A DNA stretch of 64,000 nucleotides from Acanthornis magna (taxonomy: Eukaryota > Chordata > Aves > Passeriformes > Acanthizidae): positions 2,046,001 to 2,110,000 of the forward strand of contig JAWUZG010000016.1 of the NCBI GenBank assembly GCA_036785705.1, read 5' to 3'. Below the pieces are notes generated by a model that saw only the letters and a program-made list of their open reading frames with translations, searched no databases and was not told the DNA's origin. Below, piece by piece: positions 54,001-63,085 of the stretch; within the stretch, counting starts at the first letter, position 1; each line of letters starts with the position of its first letter. A program made the translations under genes and the position numbers.

Positions 54001-57000
54001 ATTTTCACATGGTGAAATGTTTTTTTTACTTTGAAATGTGCACAATGCCTATACAGATACCACTTTTTAGTCTGGATATATTTTTTAAAAGATTTCTCAG
54101 CAGAATAAAACATCTCTCTATTTCATGCAAAGTGTTATACTCAAAATGTCTACGGGAAATACAATGAGCTATCAATGTTTTTAACTTCAACTAGTAATCA
54201 AAGCAGAAAGAAGGGAAGCATTGGGAAAACTTTGCATAGTCTGATGCAAGTTATATATTTCTGAGAGAGCACATATATGTATTGAGAAAATACTATCAAA
54301 TCACATACACTCCCATTTTAACTTCTAAAATCAGTGATCCAAAGGGAAGCTTCATGCCATTCTGAGCCCCTTGTAGGAATTGCTTGCAGAGCCCAGCAAA
54401 AGCAGATGTAGAGATTTATTTTTTTCTGGCAATTGCACATGCCAACTGAAGTCAGCAGAGCCTGAACATGTTTTGGGAGCAGCATCTGATTTTCTGTGTT
54501 GTTTTCTTGTCTCAAGTAAGCACATTTATTTTGTGGATGGCACTTGGAGAAGCTTCCTTACTTTCTTAGCCAATTAGTGCCTTTCAGTCAGTAATTAATA
54601 ACAAAATGTCTCTCGATGGCCACAAGTGCGTAAAAGTTACTTGGCCTGAAAGAATATTGGGAAGGACTCTTCTCTGCGTAAGTCATGCTAATATAAAAAG
54701 TACACCCTAGTAAGTTCTTTTTTTTCCCCCTGTGTTGAAATAGAGAATTAATATTTTGAGTGGACTTCGCCCCTTTTTTAATTACTTTTCTACTATAAAA
54801 AGTTTTCATTATTACTGACTAATAAGAGGAATTTCAGTTGTCATTTCCAGTAAGAATTACAATTTCACTTCATCATTTATTCAGTGGGAAATGTTCAAAC
54901 AGGAACAGTAACTTTATCTAAACATTTTAGCTGACGTGTCTGTGTCATGTGTCCAAGATGCAGCAGCTTTAAAAGCTAGTGATCCAAATCTGGCTCATTT
55001 TAATGATTGGCCTTGAGGCATATCTCTTACTTGAAGAATTATATGCAGCAATATGAAGTATTAGTTCAGGTAGAAAAAAAAATCAGTTACTTTAAAACAA
55101 ATAGCATTTTCATTTCCTAAATGAAACTATAAGAAACAGTTCTGTATTGTGTATTGGTTGGAGAACTGGTACTTCCGTAGGAGTTTGATGCAGAAATATG
55201 AAAAAAGGATTCAAAGTGCCTGAGACACTGTGGTGTCAACAAGATGTTTCTTAGAGTGAAGTACAAGTACTGCAGGAGATACATCGGTAGGGTGGGCCCA
55301 GAAAAGTGGAGCAGATATTTTCCTGTGGGATCAGGTGTGATCAGATCCATAATCTGATGTGGGATCAATTTTGGGCACTGGGGGCATTGTTTTGGTATGC
55401 TTTTTTTCTGTATGTCTATAAAATGTTCAAACCTCATTCCATTTTATAAGCATTTGAAACAGTTTTATTTATCAATTTATCCAAAATATTTAATTATCTT
55501 TTCTTTTTCAGCAGTATTGACTATATTGGGGGTAGCAAGTGATGTAATTTTTATTTGGTTTACTAATAGTGTAGTCATGTAATTTGGTGAAAAACAAGAT
55601 TGTTTACTGAATTATTAGAGTGGAGTAGTCCAGCTTTTACATTGATCCAATAAATTGACTGATCTGCATGTGAATACCTTGAAACAGATGTTGGGCTATT
55701 CTGAACTTTGCAGCATAATTTTTCGAAGACTGGTGTTTTCTTTCTGTGGAAATTCTGAAGTTGTGGTTAAACCCTGCAATTCTAAGGTTATGGATTTTGG
55801 TTTTCTGAGTAGCAAGTGTCAGATTCTGGAACTTTTCTTGGTACATTGCACTCTATTTCTTGAGATTGCATACAAAAAAGTGTGAAGTATTTGATGTATA
55901 AATGTAAATTGTATTTGTTGATAGACCTATGGCTATAGTGAAACACTGCATTCATTTTTTAAAACACATGAGATTTGGTCACACACGTATTAATTGTAAA
56001 GAATTTTCTTCAATTGTTTCTCTACCCTAATTTTGTAGACTGTATTAGTGTTGAAATGCAAAAGGAGTGAGAAAGCCTTGCTAATACTTTGCATTTCATT
56101 CAAAGTAATAGCCACTTATTTATCTAAAAGGGATCAGCTTTACTTTGCTTCACTTATACAGACTGTTTTTCACAGATCCTTACTCTAAATGGCCCCAATA
56201 TATCTGAATTTTCACCATCTTTGGATGTGAGCTTAGTGACCCTTTATCTTAGGGTTCTCATGTGGTCTTATCCTGTGCTAGGAAAATAGTGTGAACCAGC
56301 AGTTTAAGCTGCCAAGGCAGTTATGCTGAAAATATTAGGAAAGGAAAGCAGCTTCATATTCTTGTACTGCCTAAAATACCTGTTTGCACATGTTTCATGT
56401 GCCATATCAGGACTTTGTGCCAGTGCTATCAAACATCTGAACAGAGAGGTGTTAAATGTAGGATAAGGGTTCTTTGTTCTCATTTGTTTTGTCTCTTTGT
56501 GTTTTCCTCTCCATTCAGTTTTCCACTTTTTGCTTTTTTTGCCACTCTGCATGGTCTGTGTCCCTCCTTTCTGGTCTGATTTTCCTCACTCTTTCACAGG
56601 TGCCCACCATTATTCTTCCTCTGAGGATTTGGGAGGAGCCTTTAACCTTCCTCTGAGGAATGGGGGGTTTAGCTTGTCTGGTCAGAATGTTCTGATATAC
56701 ATCAACATTCATGTAACATTTTTCTGTTCTTCAGGTTGGGAATCCACGTGTTGAGCTCACTCTTTCTGAACTGCAAGATATGGCTGCCCGACAGCAGCAG
56801 CAGATTGAAAATCAACAACAAATGTTGGTTGCTAAGGTAATAATTATATACAGGTCTTTTTTTTTCAACATATGCAGGCAAAGTTTCATGGATAGAGAAA
56901 AACACACTAAGTCATTTCAGATAAGATCAAGAAATATCTTGAGAAATATATCATTTTACCAGAATAATCTTAGCCTAGGCAATGCACAGTCTTTCAGCAT

Positions 57001-60000
57001 AAATACTGCTAGAAAAACCTATGTCATGTATCTTTATAAAAATATTGCTAAGGTTTATTTATCTCTCTTGTGTGGCCCCCTTCATGATCTGTGGCAGAAC
57101 AGGCTCGACTCCATGGTCATCTTTAGTAGCTCATTCACTCCAGTACAGTGATAGTGGTGTGAGATGAGAATATGCCCAATTCATAAATATCCATGTATTA
57201 CATTCCCAAGTCGCAGAGATTGAAGAATCTAAGTATGTTTGCAGAGTGGGGAGGGTATTTAATGGTTTTGACATTGTTGTTGATGTAGTTTGAAATATAA
57301 TAATATACAGTATACCTTTAATGCTTGGAGTACGTAGGAGTCAACCTACTGATTCTGTTATTCTTTCTTGATGGAAATAATATTTTTTTAAAAAGTTCAT
57401 TGTGTGCCCAGCAGAAGAACTGTTATTTAGAACTGGAACATTATCTTACAGCAGGTCATATTGTTTAAAATGATCTGTTGGACATATTTTGTCATCTTTG
57501 GGAAGTTGGACAACAGTGCTGGAAATTTATTTTGCCAACAGAAAGAAAACTATTAATAGTGTCAGAAAGCAAATGCCAGAGGAAACATCACAGATGTATT
57601 TGAATGAGTGTTCAGACGAGGGCTGTGTTTGCACATCTGTGTAAATATGATATTTTTTTGTCTAAAAAAATTCATTTGTGGAAGTAAAAAACCTGATTGA
57701 AGTGATAGGTTCATTTAAATTAATGTGGGGTTTTTTAAAATAAATAGGTGACAGGTGCCTCTTGTTTAAAACCTTGTTTTCAGGAACAACGTTTGCGTTA
57801 CCTGAAGCAGCAAGAACGTCGCCAGCAGCAGTCTGTTTCTGAGAGTGAAAAGCTTCAAAAACTTAAAGAGCGTGTTGAAACCCAAGAGACAAAGCTGAAA
57901 AAAATCCGTGCCATGAGAGGACAAGTAGACTACAGCAAGATGATGAATGGCAATCTGTGTATGTGGAATTCTTAATTTATTTAATTTACTGTTCACTGCA
58001 TGACTAACAAATAATGCTATATTGTAGGTCAGTATAGCATTGAAGCAGGTTTTCAGATAGAATCTTTCTTGTCTTATGGGAGTTCTGTGTTTCCATGAAA
58101 CTTGTATGTGACAGAACTTTTTGTTGGTTTTATATAGTCAAACAAAAAGTCAGAATAAGTCTATTCTCTAACTATTGGGAAATATTATGACTTAGCAAAT
58201 TTGCAATACAGATATTTTATATGTGCATACATACAGTAGAGGTAAAGCTAGTGTGGTGTGTTTATTAATACTTGTAGAACTAAAAAATTAACAGCTTTGC
58301 TTTACTTAATTTTTTTTGTTGTTTTTAATTTTAGCAACTGAAATTGAGCATATAAGTGCCATGTTCCAGGAAAAGCAGCAGGAGCTGCAGGCTGCAGTGT
58401 TAAAAGTGGATCAACTTACTCAGCAACTGGAGGATTTAAGGAAGGGGAAACTGAATGGGTTTCAGTCTTACAATGGACAAATGACAGGGCCTGCAGCAGT
58501 AGAATTAAAAAAGCTGTATCAAGAGCTACAGGTAAGTTACAAAAAGATGCTATTTGAATTACAGGTAGTAGATGTTAAAAGTTGTATTATTGCTCTTATG
58601 AGTGGCAATTTGGTTCTGTTTCATCTCATAAAATTAGAGTGTTGGAATGCTGTTAATGTGTGAGGTTGTAGTTGGCATATAACCTTTTTTCAGAAAGAAC
58701 CTCATTAGCTTTAAAAACTATTTTGTTTTTTGTACACATAATGATACAAAGTGTGCAAGTGTTTTGAAGGGCACTTCTCAGCCCCTAATACTGAAATACT
58801 GAATGCCCACATAATCTACTATTTGTTTTAATGTCTCTCAAAAAAATTTTTGTAAAACTAATTTTGGTACTTTCTATTTTGCACTGAACTAGATTTAGGA
58901 AGTTGGCATAGATGTCATCTTAACTTGGAGACATGACTGTAATTTTAAAAGTATGTTGTGAAAATATAGTTATATTGTCTGGTGTAAACAAAATACATAA
59001 GAATTAAATAACTCATTTTAATAGAATAATCAAAAATATAAGCTGCACTATATAGTGCAACATAGCTGCAGTATATTCACACAACATTCCCTGCATCAAT
59101 ATTGTGTATCTCCTCCAAGAAGATTGTTATATCTAGAGTGTAGTTCTCACATGAGTAATTAAGTATTCAGTTTACATTGAAATTTTGTCCAAATGTGTGC
59201 TAATGTATCAGGATTTTGAGGGCTTTATTTACACATGTACTTTATTGTGATCAAGGTAACAGCTCTAATATGTTTAATATTTTAAAATAAATTTAAATTT
59301 CAAAATCAGTCTCATTTACTTGGATGAGCAAATGCAACAAAAAAATTTATCAAGCATGTTTTCATACATTAGGAATAAGTGTCCTTTTTCTCTCTTTTCC
59401 ACCTTTCCAATTTATAAATATCTGCCTTTGAGTATTTCTAACTTCAAAGATGCTTAATAGATGAAGATTTCTCTCTTGTGCTTTACAATGATCCCATATG
59501 TGTTTATCAAGACTTGAATTTGCCTCAGGTGTTTTTTGCTTGTAACATTACCATGAAAATTGGAACACTGAGACAATGTCTGAGTTACGGAAGGTATGAA
59601 AAAATGCCAGTGGCAAAGCAAGAGAAGTAATTATAAAGAGTATCATGGTTGATTTAAACCACGAAGGTAATCCACTTCATAATCTACTGGAAAACTGCTG
59701 TGAAGGTTTCAGTTTAATCCCTGGGCAGAGAGGAAAATCTGTGCCCAGTCCCTGCACTAGCAGTTCAGTTAACCTCCCTTCCAGACATCACAAAGTTTCA
59801 TGGGGAACTGGAAGCAGAATCAATAGCGTAATTTCTGTTACAAGCTTTGTATCACTTAGTTTTTGTGACAGACAAACTGTCTTGGATAAGCATAACTTCT
59901 AACAAACATTTTCTATGATTTAGTTCTTCACAGTAGAATTCAGTTCTGAAATGTCTTTATGCCTCATTCCTCAATCCATTTTCTATAAATGGGTTGCAGT

Positions 60001-61399
60001 CTGTATGTATTTAATAGCCATCCACTAGGTTTTTAGGATATTCTTTCACTGTTTTCTTGTAAACGGTTGCAAATGCTAACTTGACAGGATGTGTGGAAGC
60101 GTAAATTAGAGACATCAGAACAAGTTGCTCATCCAAGTTGCTTTGGGTTTTTTAACACTGTATTAAAAACCAACTTGCCAAGAGACAGAATGAGAACTGT
60201 CCTAAACAGGGGGTTTTTGTATTTTTTTTCTTTTTTTTTTTTTTTTTTTTTCTTTTTGAAGATCCGTAACAGGCTTAACCAGGAGCAGAACTCCAAGCTG
60301 CAGCAACAGAAAGAACTCCTAAACAAACGCAATATGGAGGTGGCTATGATGGACAAGCGAATCAACGAGCTGCGTGAACGACTGTACAAGAAAAAAGTTG
60401 AGGCACGTCAAAAAGAAAACATTCCTGTAAGATAAACTGTTAAAAGGGCCACACTTCAGTTTCTCGAGGGCCTATAAAAACTACGTAGAATCTCACTTTT
60501 TCCCAGTCAAATAATACAGTTACATATGAAGAACCTATGATAAAACTAGCACATTTCTTAAAATTATTCTAAGGTTTCTCGTAGATATCCAAAAAGACAG
60601 AATATGTTTCCTTTTATTTTTCTTTATGGCACAGACAATACTGTATTGAAAATCAGAGAAGCTTATATTTCTAGGAAGGAAAGTATGACTGTGTGCTCTG
60701 TTTCAAAGCATGAATGCATTAAAAAAAAGGGTTTTAAAAAATACTGATCTTACAGTGTGGAAAATGGATAAAAATATAAACTGTTTGATAAAGTTAGGCT
60801 TAACAGCTGTCTGGAACTCCAGAAATAGTCTAGAGATGAATTCTGGATTTCCATATTATTAGCTGAAAGTATTGCTTTAAAAAAACCCAACCCATACATA
60901 TTTGATCATTTAAGAATTCATTTTAGACCATTTGCTTGAGAAAGGCATAGTGAAAGCGACCTTACAGAGAGAAAGGTATTTACATCTAAAGAGATGTATG
61001 TTTTGTGACTAAGAAATTTAATTTTGGAGGTGTTGATTTTAAGGAAGAAAATTTGTGCTTTTTTTTCTCTTTTTGTAGAAGCATGGAGTATGATAACTTA
61101 ATAATTAAGGTGTCTTAGCTACAGTGCATGGTTCTAGATAATTTAGACCCCCCCTGTTCATGCAGAAAGGTCTCAATTAAATGGACATTCACGTTTCAAT
61201 TTGTCTGATCGTTTTCAGTTGAATCGTATTAATGGAACTTCATCGCCCCAGTCATCCCTGAGTGCTTCAGGAAGGGTGGCAGCAGTAGGACCTTACATCC
61301 AAGTTCCAAGTGCTGGCACTTATGCTGTACCAGTAGATCCAGTTAAGCCACAGTCTCTCACCATTGCTCCTAACTCAACACATGGAAGATCAAAATCTG
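6024..61399 (+). CDS. PPP1R13B: PPP1R13B (ASPP1), exons 1-9, 3' part off the window
   Basis: ASPP1 is a cytoplasmic and nuclear scaffold that binds p53, p63 and p73 and steers them to pro-apoptotic promoters. It also binds protein phosphatase 1 and, through its coiled coil, RASSF/CCDC85-type partners. Joining 6024-6032, 31305-31452, 38144-38263, 39741-39808, 56735-56836, 57784-57958, 58335-58531, 60262-60426 and 61219-61399 gives 1165 coding bases, or 388 codons plus one base, with no stop. Residues 4 to about 86 form the ubiquitin/RA-like domain, about 116-325 a Gln/Glu/Lys-rich helical coiled coil, and 329 onward a Ser/Pro-rich linker with the ASPP signature [11 protein letters not shown]. 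The C-terminal ankyrin repeats and SH3 that contact p53 and PP1 are beyond the window. ASPP1 rather than ASPP2 is indicated by [25 protein letters not shown] and [12 protein letters not shown]. The tandem Met-Met start is typical of the family. Confidence 0.95.
9944..10016 (+). repeat. GT-rich low-complexity tract
   Basis: The tract is almost only G and T on the + strand, with runs of four to six G separated by T-runs. It is one of several such tracts in the gene, all with the same strand sense. No unit repeat or target-site duplication is visible. Confidence 0.7.
12093..12138 (+). repeat. degenerate TG/TATG microsatellite
   Basis: An imperfect TG-rich run contains several GTGTGTG blocks broken by TACG and TATT. 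It is low-complexity sequence without coding value and may be polymorphic in length. Confidence 0.6.
18601..18640 (+). repeat. GT-rich low-complexity tract
   Basis: The stretch consists almost entirely of T-runs and G-pairs (TTGGTTTG and TTTTG blocks) on the + strand. It matches the style of the tracts near 16571-16620 and 20328-20399. Confidence 0.55.
20914..21016 (+). repeat. G/T tract with telomere-like G-runs
   Basis: G5 at 20931-20935 and G6 at 20940-20945 are separated by TTTA, followed by a TG-rich part and further GGG and GGGG runs near 20974 and 20999-21006. This could form a G-quadruplex in the non-template strand or the nascent RNA. The TTTAGGGGGG resemblance to telomere repeat is short and probably accidental. 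Confidence 0.6.
29850..29995 (+). mobile_element. old CR1 LINE 3'-end fragment, sense
   Basis: The order of blocks follows the CR1 3' end: GTGGTGGAATTTCCATC, then a segment on the pattern 'fragment ... ACAAGCATCTG', then TTTGATGACCTCTTAAGGC near 29956-29974, corresponding to the consensus 'ATGACCTCTAGAGGTCCC' element. It is heavily diverged and 5' truncated. The terminal octamers are not recognisable, so the element is ancient. CR1 is the major LINE of birds and reptiles. A masking run against avian repeat libraries would settle boundaries and subfamily. Confidence 0.65.
31305..31452 (+). CDS. PPP1R13B: PPP1R13B exon 2
   Basis: The exon encodes residues 4-52 plus the first base of codon 53 (148 bases). 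The acceptor is TTTCTTTCAG and the donor GTAAGT at 31453. This is the first half of the N-terminal ubiquitin/RA-like beta-grasp domain. It starts with [12 protein letters not shown] and ends in HLAEVWRGN. In the ASPP family this domain has been linked to Ras binding and membrane-proximal regulation; the opening strand and the cysteine spacing (CRDVV...FCKEPGE) are family-typical. ASPP2 would have FLTVYLSNNEQ here, so the exon favours ASPP1. Confidence 0.95.
32222..32300 (-). mobile_element. CR1 LINE 3'-terminal fragment, antisense
   Basis: The + strand shows CATAGAATCATAGAAT, then ATGGAATGGTTTGGGTTGGG, then AGGGACCTT and ATCATCTACTTCCAATCCCC. This is the reverse complement of the CR1 3' terminus, with its ATTCTATG octamer repeats and the preceding conserved hairpin region. 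Only about 80 bases remain, a strong 5' truncation typical of CR1. It diverges less from the consensus than the other two CR1 pieces, so it is probably the youngest of the three. Confidence 0.9.
36787..36890 (+). repeat. G/T low-complexity tract, possible G-quadruplex
   Basis: G5 at 36821-36825, G7 at 36840-36846 and G4 at 36866-36869 lie in a T-rich background with almost no A or C. The G7 run can itself supply two G-tracts, so a four-tract quadruplex is possible in the sense strand or RNA. Confidence 0.6.
38144..38263 (+). CDS. PPP1R13B: PPP1R13B exon 3
   Basis: The exon encodes the end of codon 53 through residue 92 and the first base of codon 93 (120 bases). Its acceptor is CTTTTAG and its donor GTAAGT at 38264. 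It completes the N-terminal beta-grasp domain. [17 protein letters not shown] is characteristic of ASPP1, and [10 protein letters not shown] is the conserved last strand shared by ASPP1 and ASPP2. An acidic, polar linker (ESPAESNEQ) follows. Confidence 0.95.
38264..39740 (+). other. PPP1R13B: PPP1R13B intron 3 (1477 bases)
   Basis: It is a phase-1 intron bounded by GTAAGT and TTACTTTTAG. It is AT-rich, with no repeat, ORF or conserved-looking block that I can support. Confidence 0.9.
39741..39808 (+). CDS. PPP1R13B: PPP1R13B exon 4
   Basis: The exon encodes the end of codon 93 through residue 115 (68 bases). The acceptor is TTACTTTTAG and the donor GTATGT at 39809, leaving phase 0. It carries the polar linker [22 protein letters not shown] between the N-terminal domain and the coiled coil (split here as [10 protein letters not shown] and [12 protein letters not shown]). 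Because the next exon also starts in phase 0, protein initiated downstream of this junction stays in frame. Confidence 0.93.
42371..42592 (+). mobile_element. CR1 LINE 3'-end fragment, sense
   Basis: The block order follows the CR1 3' end: GCACAAGTTGTAACA, then GGAAGAAATGTTTTATCGTT, ACATTGGAACAGACTG, TGTGGAATTTTGATCT, TTGAACCAGATGACTTCCAG and finally CCTTTGATTCTGTGATC, which keeps about two of the terminal ATTCTGTG octamers. The copy is diverged and 5' truncated. It explains the 67- and 62-codon antisense open frames across this stretch, which are not genes. Confidence 0.85.
47911..48033 (+). other. candidate alternative first or cassette exon in intron 4
   Basis: An ATG at 47929 opens 35 codons (start [10 protein letters not shown], end ITWENSEQ) ending exactly at a CAG|GTAATT donor at 48034 in phase 0, the phase needed to join exon 5. 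The stretch 47939-47995 carries six CpG dinucleotides, unusual for this AT-rich intron, as if unmethylated. Splicing to exon 5 would give ASPP1 without its N-terminal domain; N-truncated forms are known for ASPP2 (BBP and delta-N forms). As a cassette exon (47911-48033, 123 bases, after GTGTAG) it would also keep frame, but that acceptor is weak, with AGs close upstream. No family similarity is recognised. This is a hypothesis only. Confidence 0.3.
50961..51002 (+). repeat. G/T tract, G-quadruplex-like
   Basis: G7 at 50971-50977, then TT, G4 at 50980-50983, TTTT, GG and a GGG near 50999-51001 in a T background. Three short loops make this the best quadruplex candidate of the GT-rich tracts. 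Confidence 0.6.
51051..51077 (+). repeat. 27-base T homopolymer
   Basis: An uninterrupted run of T lies in intron 4. In antisense it would read as a poly(A) tail, but no retrogene or SINE body is recognisable next to it. Its length is likely polymorphic or uncertain in assembly. Confidence 0.85.
56735..56836 (+). CDS. PPP1R13B: PPP1R13B exon 5
   Basis: The exon encodes residues 116-149 (102 bases, phase 0 at both ends). Its acceptor is TTCTGTTCTTCAG and its donor GTAATA at 56837. It begins [20 protein letters not shown] and runs into the glutamine-rich start of the coiled coil ([15 protein letters not shown]). This is the conserved opening of the ASPP helical region. An internal Met (residue 131, in LQDMAARQ) lies near where N-truncated ASPP2 forms begin. 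Confidence 0.95.
56837..57783 (+). other. PPP1R13B: PPP1R13B intron 5 (947 bases)
   Basis: It is a phase-0 intron bounded by GTAATA and TGTTTTCAG. It is AT-rich. An open frame continues from exon 5 past its donor but has no further support. A second possible acceptor lies at 57745-57747. Confidence 0.9.
57784..57958 (+). CDS. PPP1R13B: PPP1R13B exon 6
   Basis: The exon encodes residues 150-207 plus the first base of codon 208 (175 bases). Acceptor CTTGTTTTCAG, donor GTATGT at 57959. The product is a highly charged helix ([20 protein letters not shown], then [20 protein letters not shown]) with the ASPP1-type sequence [13 protein letters not shown]. It forms part of the coiled coil used for self-association and for RASSF/CCDC85-type partners in this family. 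Confidence 0.95.
57959..58334 (+). other. PPP1R13B: PPP1R13B intron 6 (376 bases)
   Basis: It is a short phase-1 intron bounded by GTATGT and a T-rich acceptor ending TTTTAATTTTAG. Nothing else is recognisable in it. Confidence 0.9.
58335..58531 (+). CDS. PPP1R13B: PPP1R13B exon 7
   Basis: The exon encodes the end of codon 208 through residue 273 (197 bases). Acceptor TTAATTTTAG, donor GTAAGT at 58532. Continuing coiled coil: [18 protein letters not shown], then [18 protein letters not shown] with hydrophobic residues at heptad-like spacing. The ASPP1-specific [20 protein letters not shown] follows. ASPP2 lacks the NGFQSYNG segment, which supports the assignment. Confidence 0.95.
58532..60261 (+). 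other. PPP1R13B: PPP1R13B intron 7 (1730 bases)
   Basis: It is a phase-0 intron that is AT-rich, with no exon supported. Its 3' end is dominated by an extreme T-run before exon 8 (60222-60257). An 85-codon open frame at 59645-59902 has no flanking splice signals that I would trust. Confidence 0.9.
60222..60257 (+). repeat. near-homopolymer T tract forming the exon 8 polypyrimidine tract
   Basis: About 36 bases of T broken only by single Cs at 60230 and 60252, including 21 consecutive T at 60231-60251, end four bases before the GAAG acceptor of exon 8. It acts as the splice-site pyrimidine tract but has grown to microsatellite-like length. Confidence 0.85.
60262..60426 (+). CDS. PPP1R13B: PPP1R13B exon 8
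   Basis: The exon encodes residues 274-328 (165 bases, phase 0 both ends). The acceptor is TTTTTGAAG, with an unusual GA just before AG, and the donor is GTAAGA at 60427. The protein is the most conserved block of the ASPP coiled coil: [40 protein letters not shown], then [15 protein letters not shown]. The last dozen residues resemble the ASPP2 end (KKKAALQQKENLP) more than the shorter human ASPP1 join I remember (GKKIQ-LNRV). Reading through the donor gives a stop after two codons. Confidence 0.93.
60427..61218 (+). other. PPP1R13B: PPP1R13B intron 8 (792 bases)
   Basis: It is a phase-0 intron bounded by GTAAGA and TGATCGTTTTCAG. AT-rich; no feature supported. Confidence 0.9.
61219..61399 (+). 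CDS. PPP1R13B: PPP1R13B exon 9 (last certain exon in the window)
   Basis: The exon encodes residues 329-388 plus the first base of codon 389 (181 bases). The acceptor is CGTTTTCAG and the donor GTAAGT at 61400. It starts [18 protein letters not shown] and contains the ASPP-family signature [14 protein letters not shown], then a Pro/Ser-rich stretch ending HGRSKS. This opens the long disordered Ser/Pro-rich linker before the ankyrin/SH3 module. The next expected exon (human begins with NDGNW after a split Ala codon) is not seen before 64000. Confidence 0.94.
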
Positions 61400-62278
61400 G
61401 TAAGTACTTGTGTGATTTTTATTAATACGTACGGTTTGAAAAGGGACAATAAAGAAAAGGAGTTTTCTTAGGAGACCCAGCGTTGGCATAATTTCTGTAG
61501 TGGAAGAGGCAAGTTTCAGATGTGTTAATACTGTTCCGTGAATTGGACATCAGTCATTTGATTTGTGGCATTTTTGCCTCTTTCATTGAATTTTTCTTAG
61601 GAGATTGAGTGTTTTCTTTGAAATTTTACTGGCTGGTACATCCCTAAAAGGAGCACATTTTCTTCACTGATTCTGTGTTGTGTCTTAAATAGCTTTTTCA
61701 AATTAGTTTGTATGTTTGAATAAAATAATGAAATCACCTTTGTGGAAAATTGTATTATAAGTAACTATTTACAGTATGTTGCTTTTTGTCAAGTAAAACA
61801 AAGTTAGTGAGTAAATAATAATAATATTACTCCTCAGAAGGAGACTAAGTTGGAAAATAGAATAAAACTATGGGAGGTTTTTGCTCCATCTGAGATATGG
61901 GAATTTGTGGTACTTGAAGCATTTCTGAAATGGAATAACCTTAACATTGATGCTGTTTACTTGTTTCTGCCCTATTTAGTGAAGAAGCTGCCCCTCCAGA
62001 GTACTCCCCAGAACTTTGTGTCCAAAATTGGCTCCCATGTATCCCATCATTAATAATTCCATCTACATTATAAAACAGAATTATTATTTAATTGGTGTTG
62101 GAGGCTGAAGGAAGCAGGTCATATTTGTGCCTTAAGTTCTCAATTCTAGCAGATCTCACCTGTCTGCCCATATCTTAGAAAAAACAGAATCCCTAAGAAA
62201 TTATAAGCTGGGAAAATATGCATAATACAAATAAAAATGCATGATCCCATTGGTCTAACCACAGGACTTATTTTACCT

Positions 62279-62326
62279 GGTCTCCTAGGCGAGATCAAAA
62301 ATGGGATAAGGAATGACTAGGAGACC
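62279..62326. repeat. 10-bp perfect inverted repeat (stem-loop)
   Basis: GGTCTCCTAG at 62279-62288 and CTAGGAGACC at 62317-62326 can pair with a 28-base loop. No flanking duplication or mobile-element sequence is seen. Confidence 0.5.
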
Positions 62327-63085
62327 AAAGCTGCTGCGGTATTCGCATACACTGAAGTACTTAAAGCTGAATATTCCAGGAAAATTTGCAGCATGCTTTC
62401 CAGATGGGGAGGAAAAGATGGAGGGAAGACAATTGGAACCTCTCTGTAGGAAAGAATGTTAGAAAACCCCCAAGGTTAGGAAGTAAAATAGGCCAAACAG
62501 AAGTTTAAAAAAAAGAGCCCCTTGATATTAGTGATTTAGCAATACTTTTATCAGCTAAAAGTATTCAAAATCTGTACAAACACTGTCACTGTGGTTTTAT
62601 GGAAAAGTCTCAGAAATATGGAATGACTTAATTGTGGGGTAAAGGTACAGATTTGCAACAGTTTTGTTTTCAGATTTGTGGATCCTTCTTCCACATAGGG
62701 AAAAGGACAGTTCCTAACTTTTAACTTTACCAACCAAAAATCACAATTTTGTAATACCAACCTCCCAAAATATATATACCCACTTCTAGACCTACCTAAG
62801 GACTTTTAATATTATAAAAGTAATTGTTCTGCCTTAGGACTGACTTTGTGTTTATAATTCTGAAGGTACTTGAATGAAGTTCTGTAAAATAGATTTATGT
62901 AAGAAGAAGCTTATATGCTCCCAGGAAGAAAAGAAATTGAGAATTTATTTCAACTGTCATGCTTTTATTTCTCATTATCTGAGTGTTCCTGTTCTAATTT
63001 TCTCCATTGTCATTGTTATAATTTTTCCACCACTTTTTTTCTTTCTTTTTCTGTGTAACTGGATCTGCCTTGGTGTGTCCGGTAG

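Larger units (their letters stand above)
39809..56734 (+). other. PPP1R13B: PPP1R13B intron 4 (about 16.9 kb)
   Basis: It is a phase-0 intron between the N-terminal domain exons and the coiled-coil exons. It contains a T/C-rich run at about 41169-41207, a CR1 remnant at about 42371-42592 followed by a GC-richer block to about 42870, and an AT-rich run at 43045-43100. Further on are a CpG-bearing patch with a candidate alternative first exon at about 47640-48040, a G/T tract at 50961-51002, a 27-base T-run at 51051-51077, a purine-biased block at about 51380-51780 and a G/T tract at 53914-53940. Short open frames elsewhere look accidental. Confidence 0.9.

Noticed and set aside
59645..59902. 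85-codon frame in intron 7 as an extra exon
   Set aside because: No acceptor with a pyrimidine tract and no phase-0 donor frame it convincingly; it is not part of the ASPP coiled coil.
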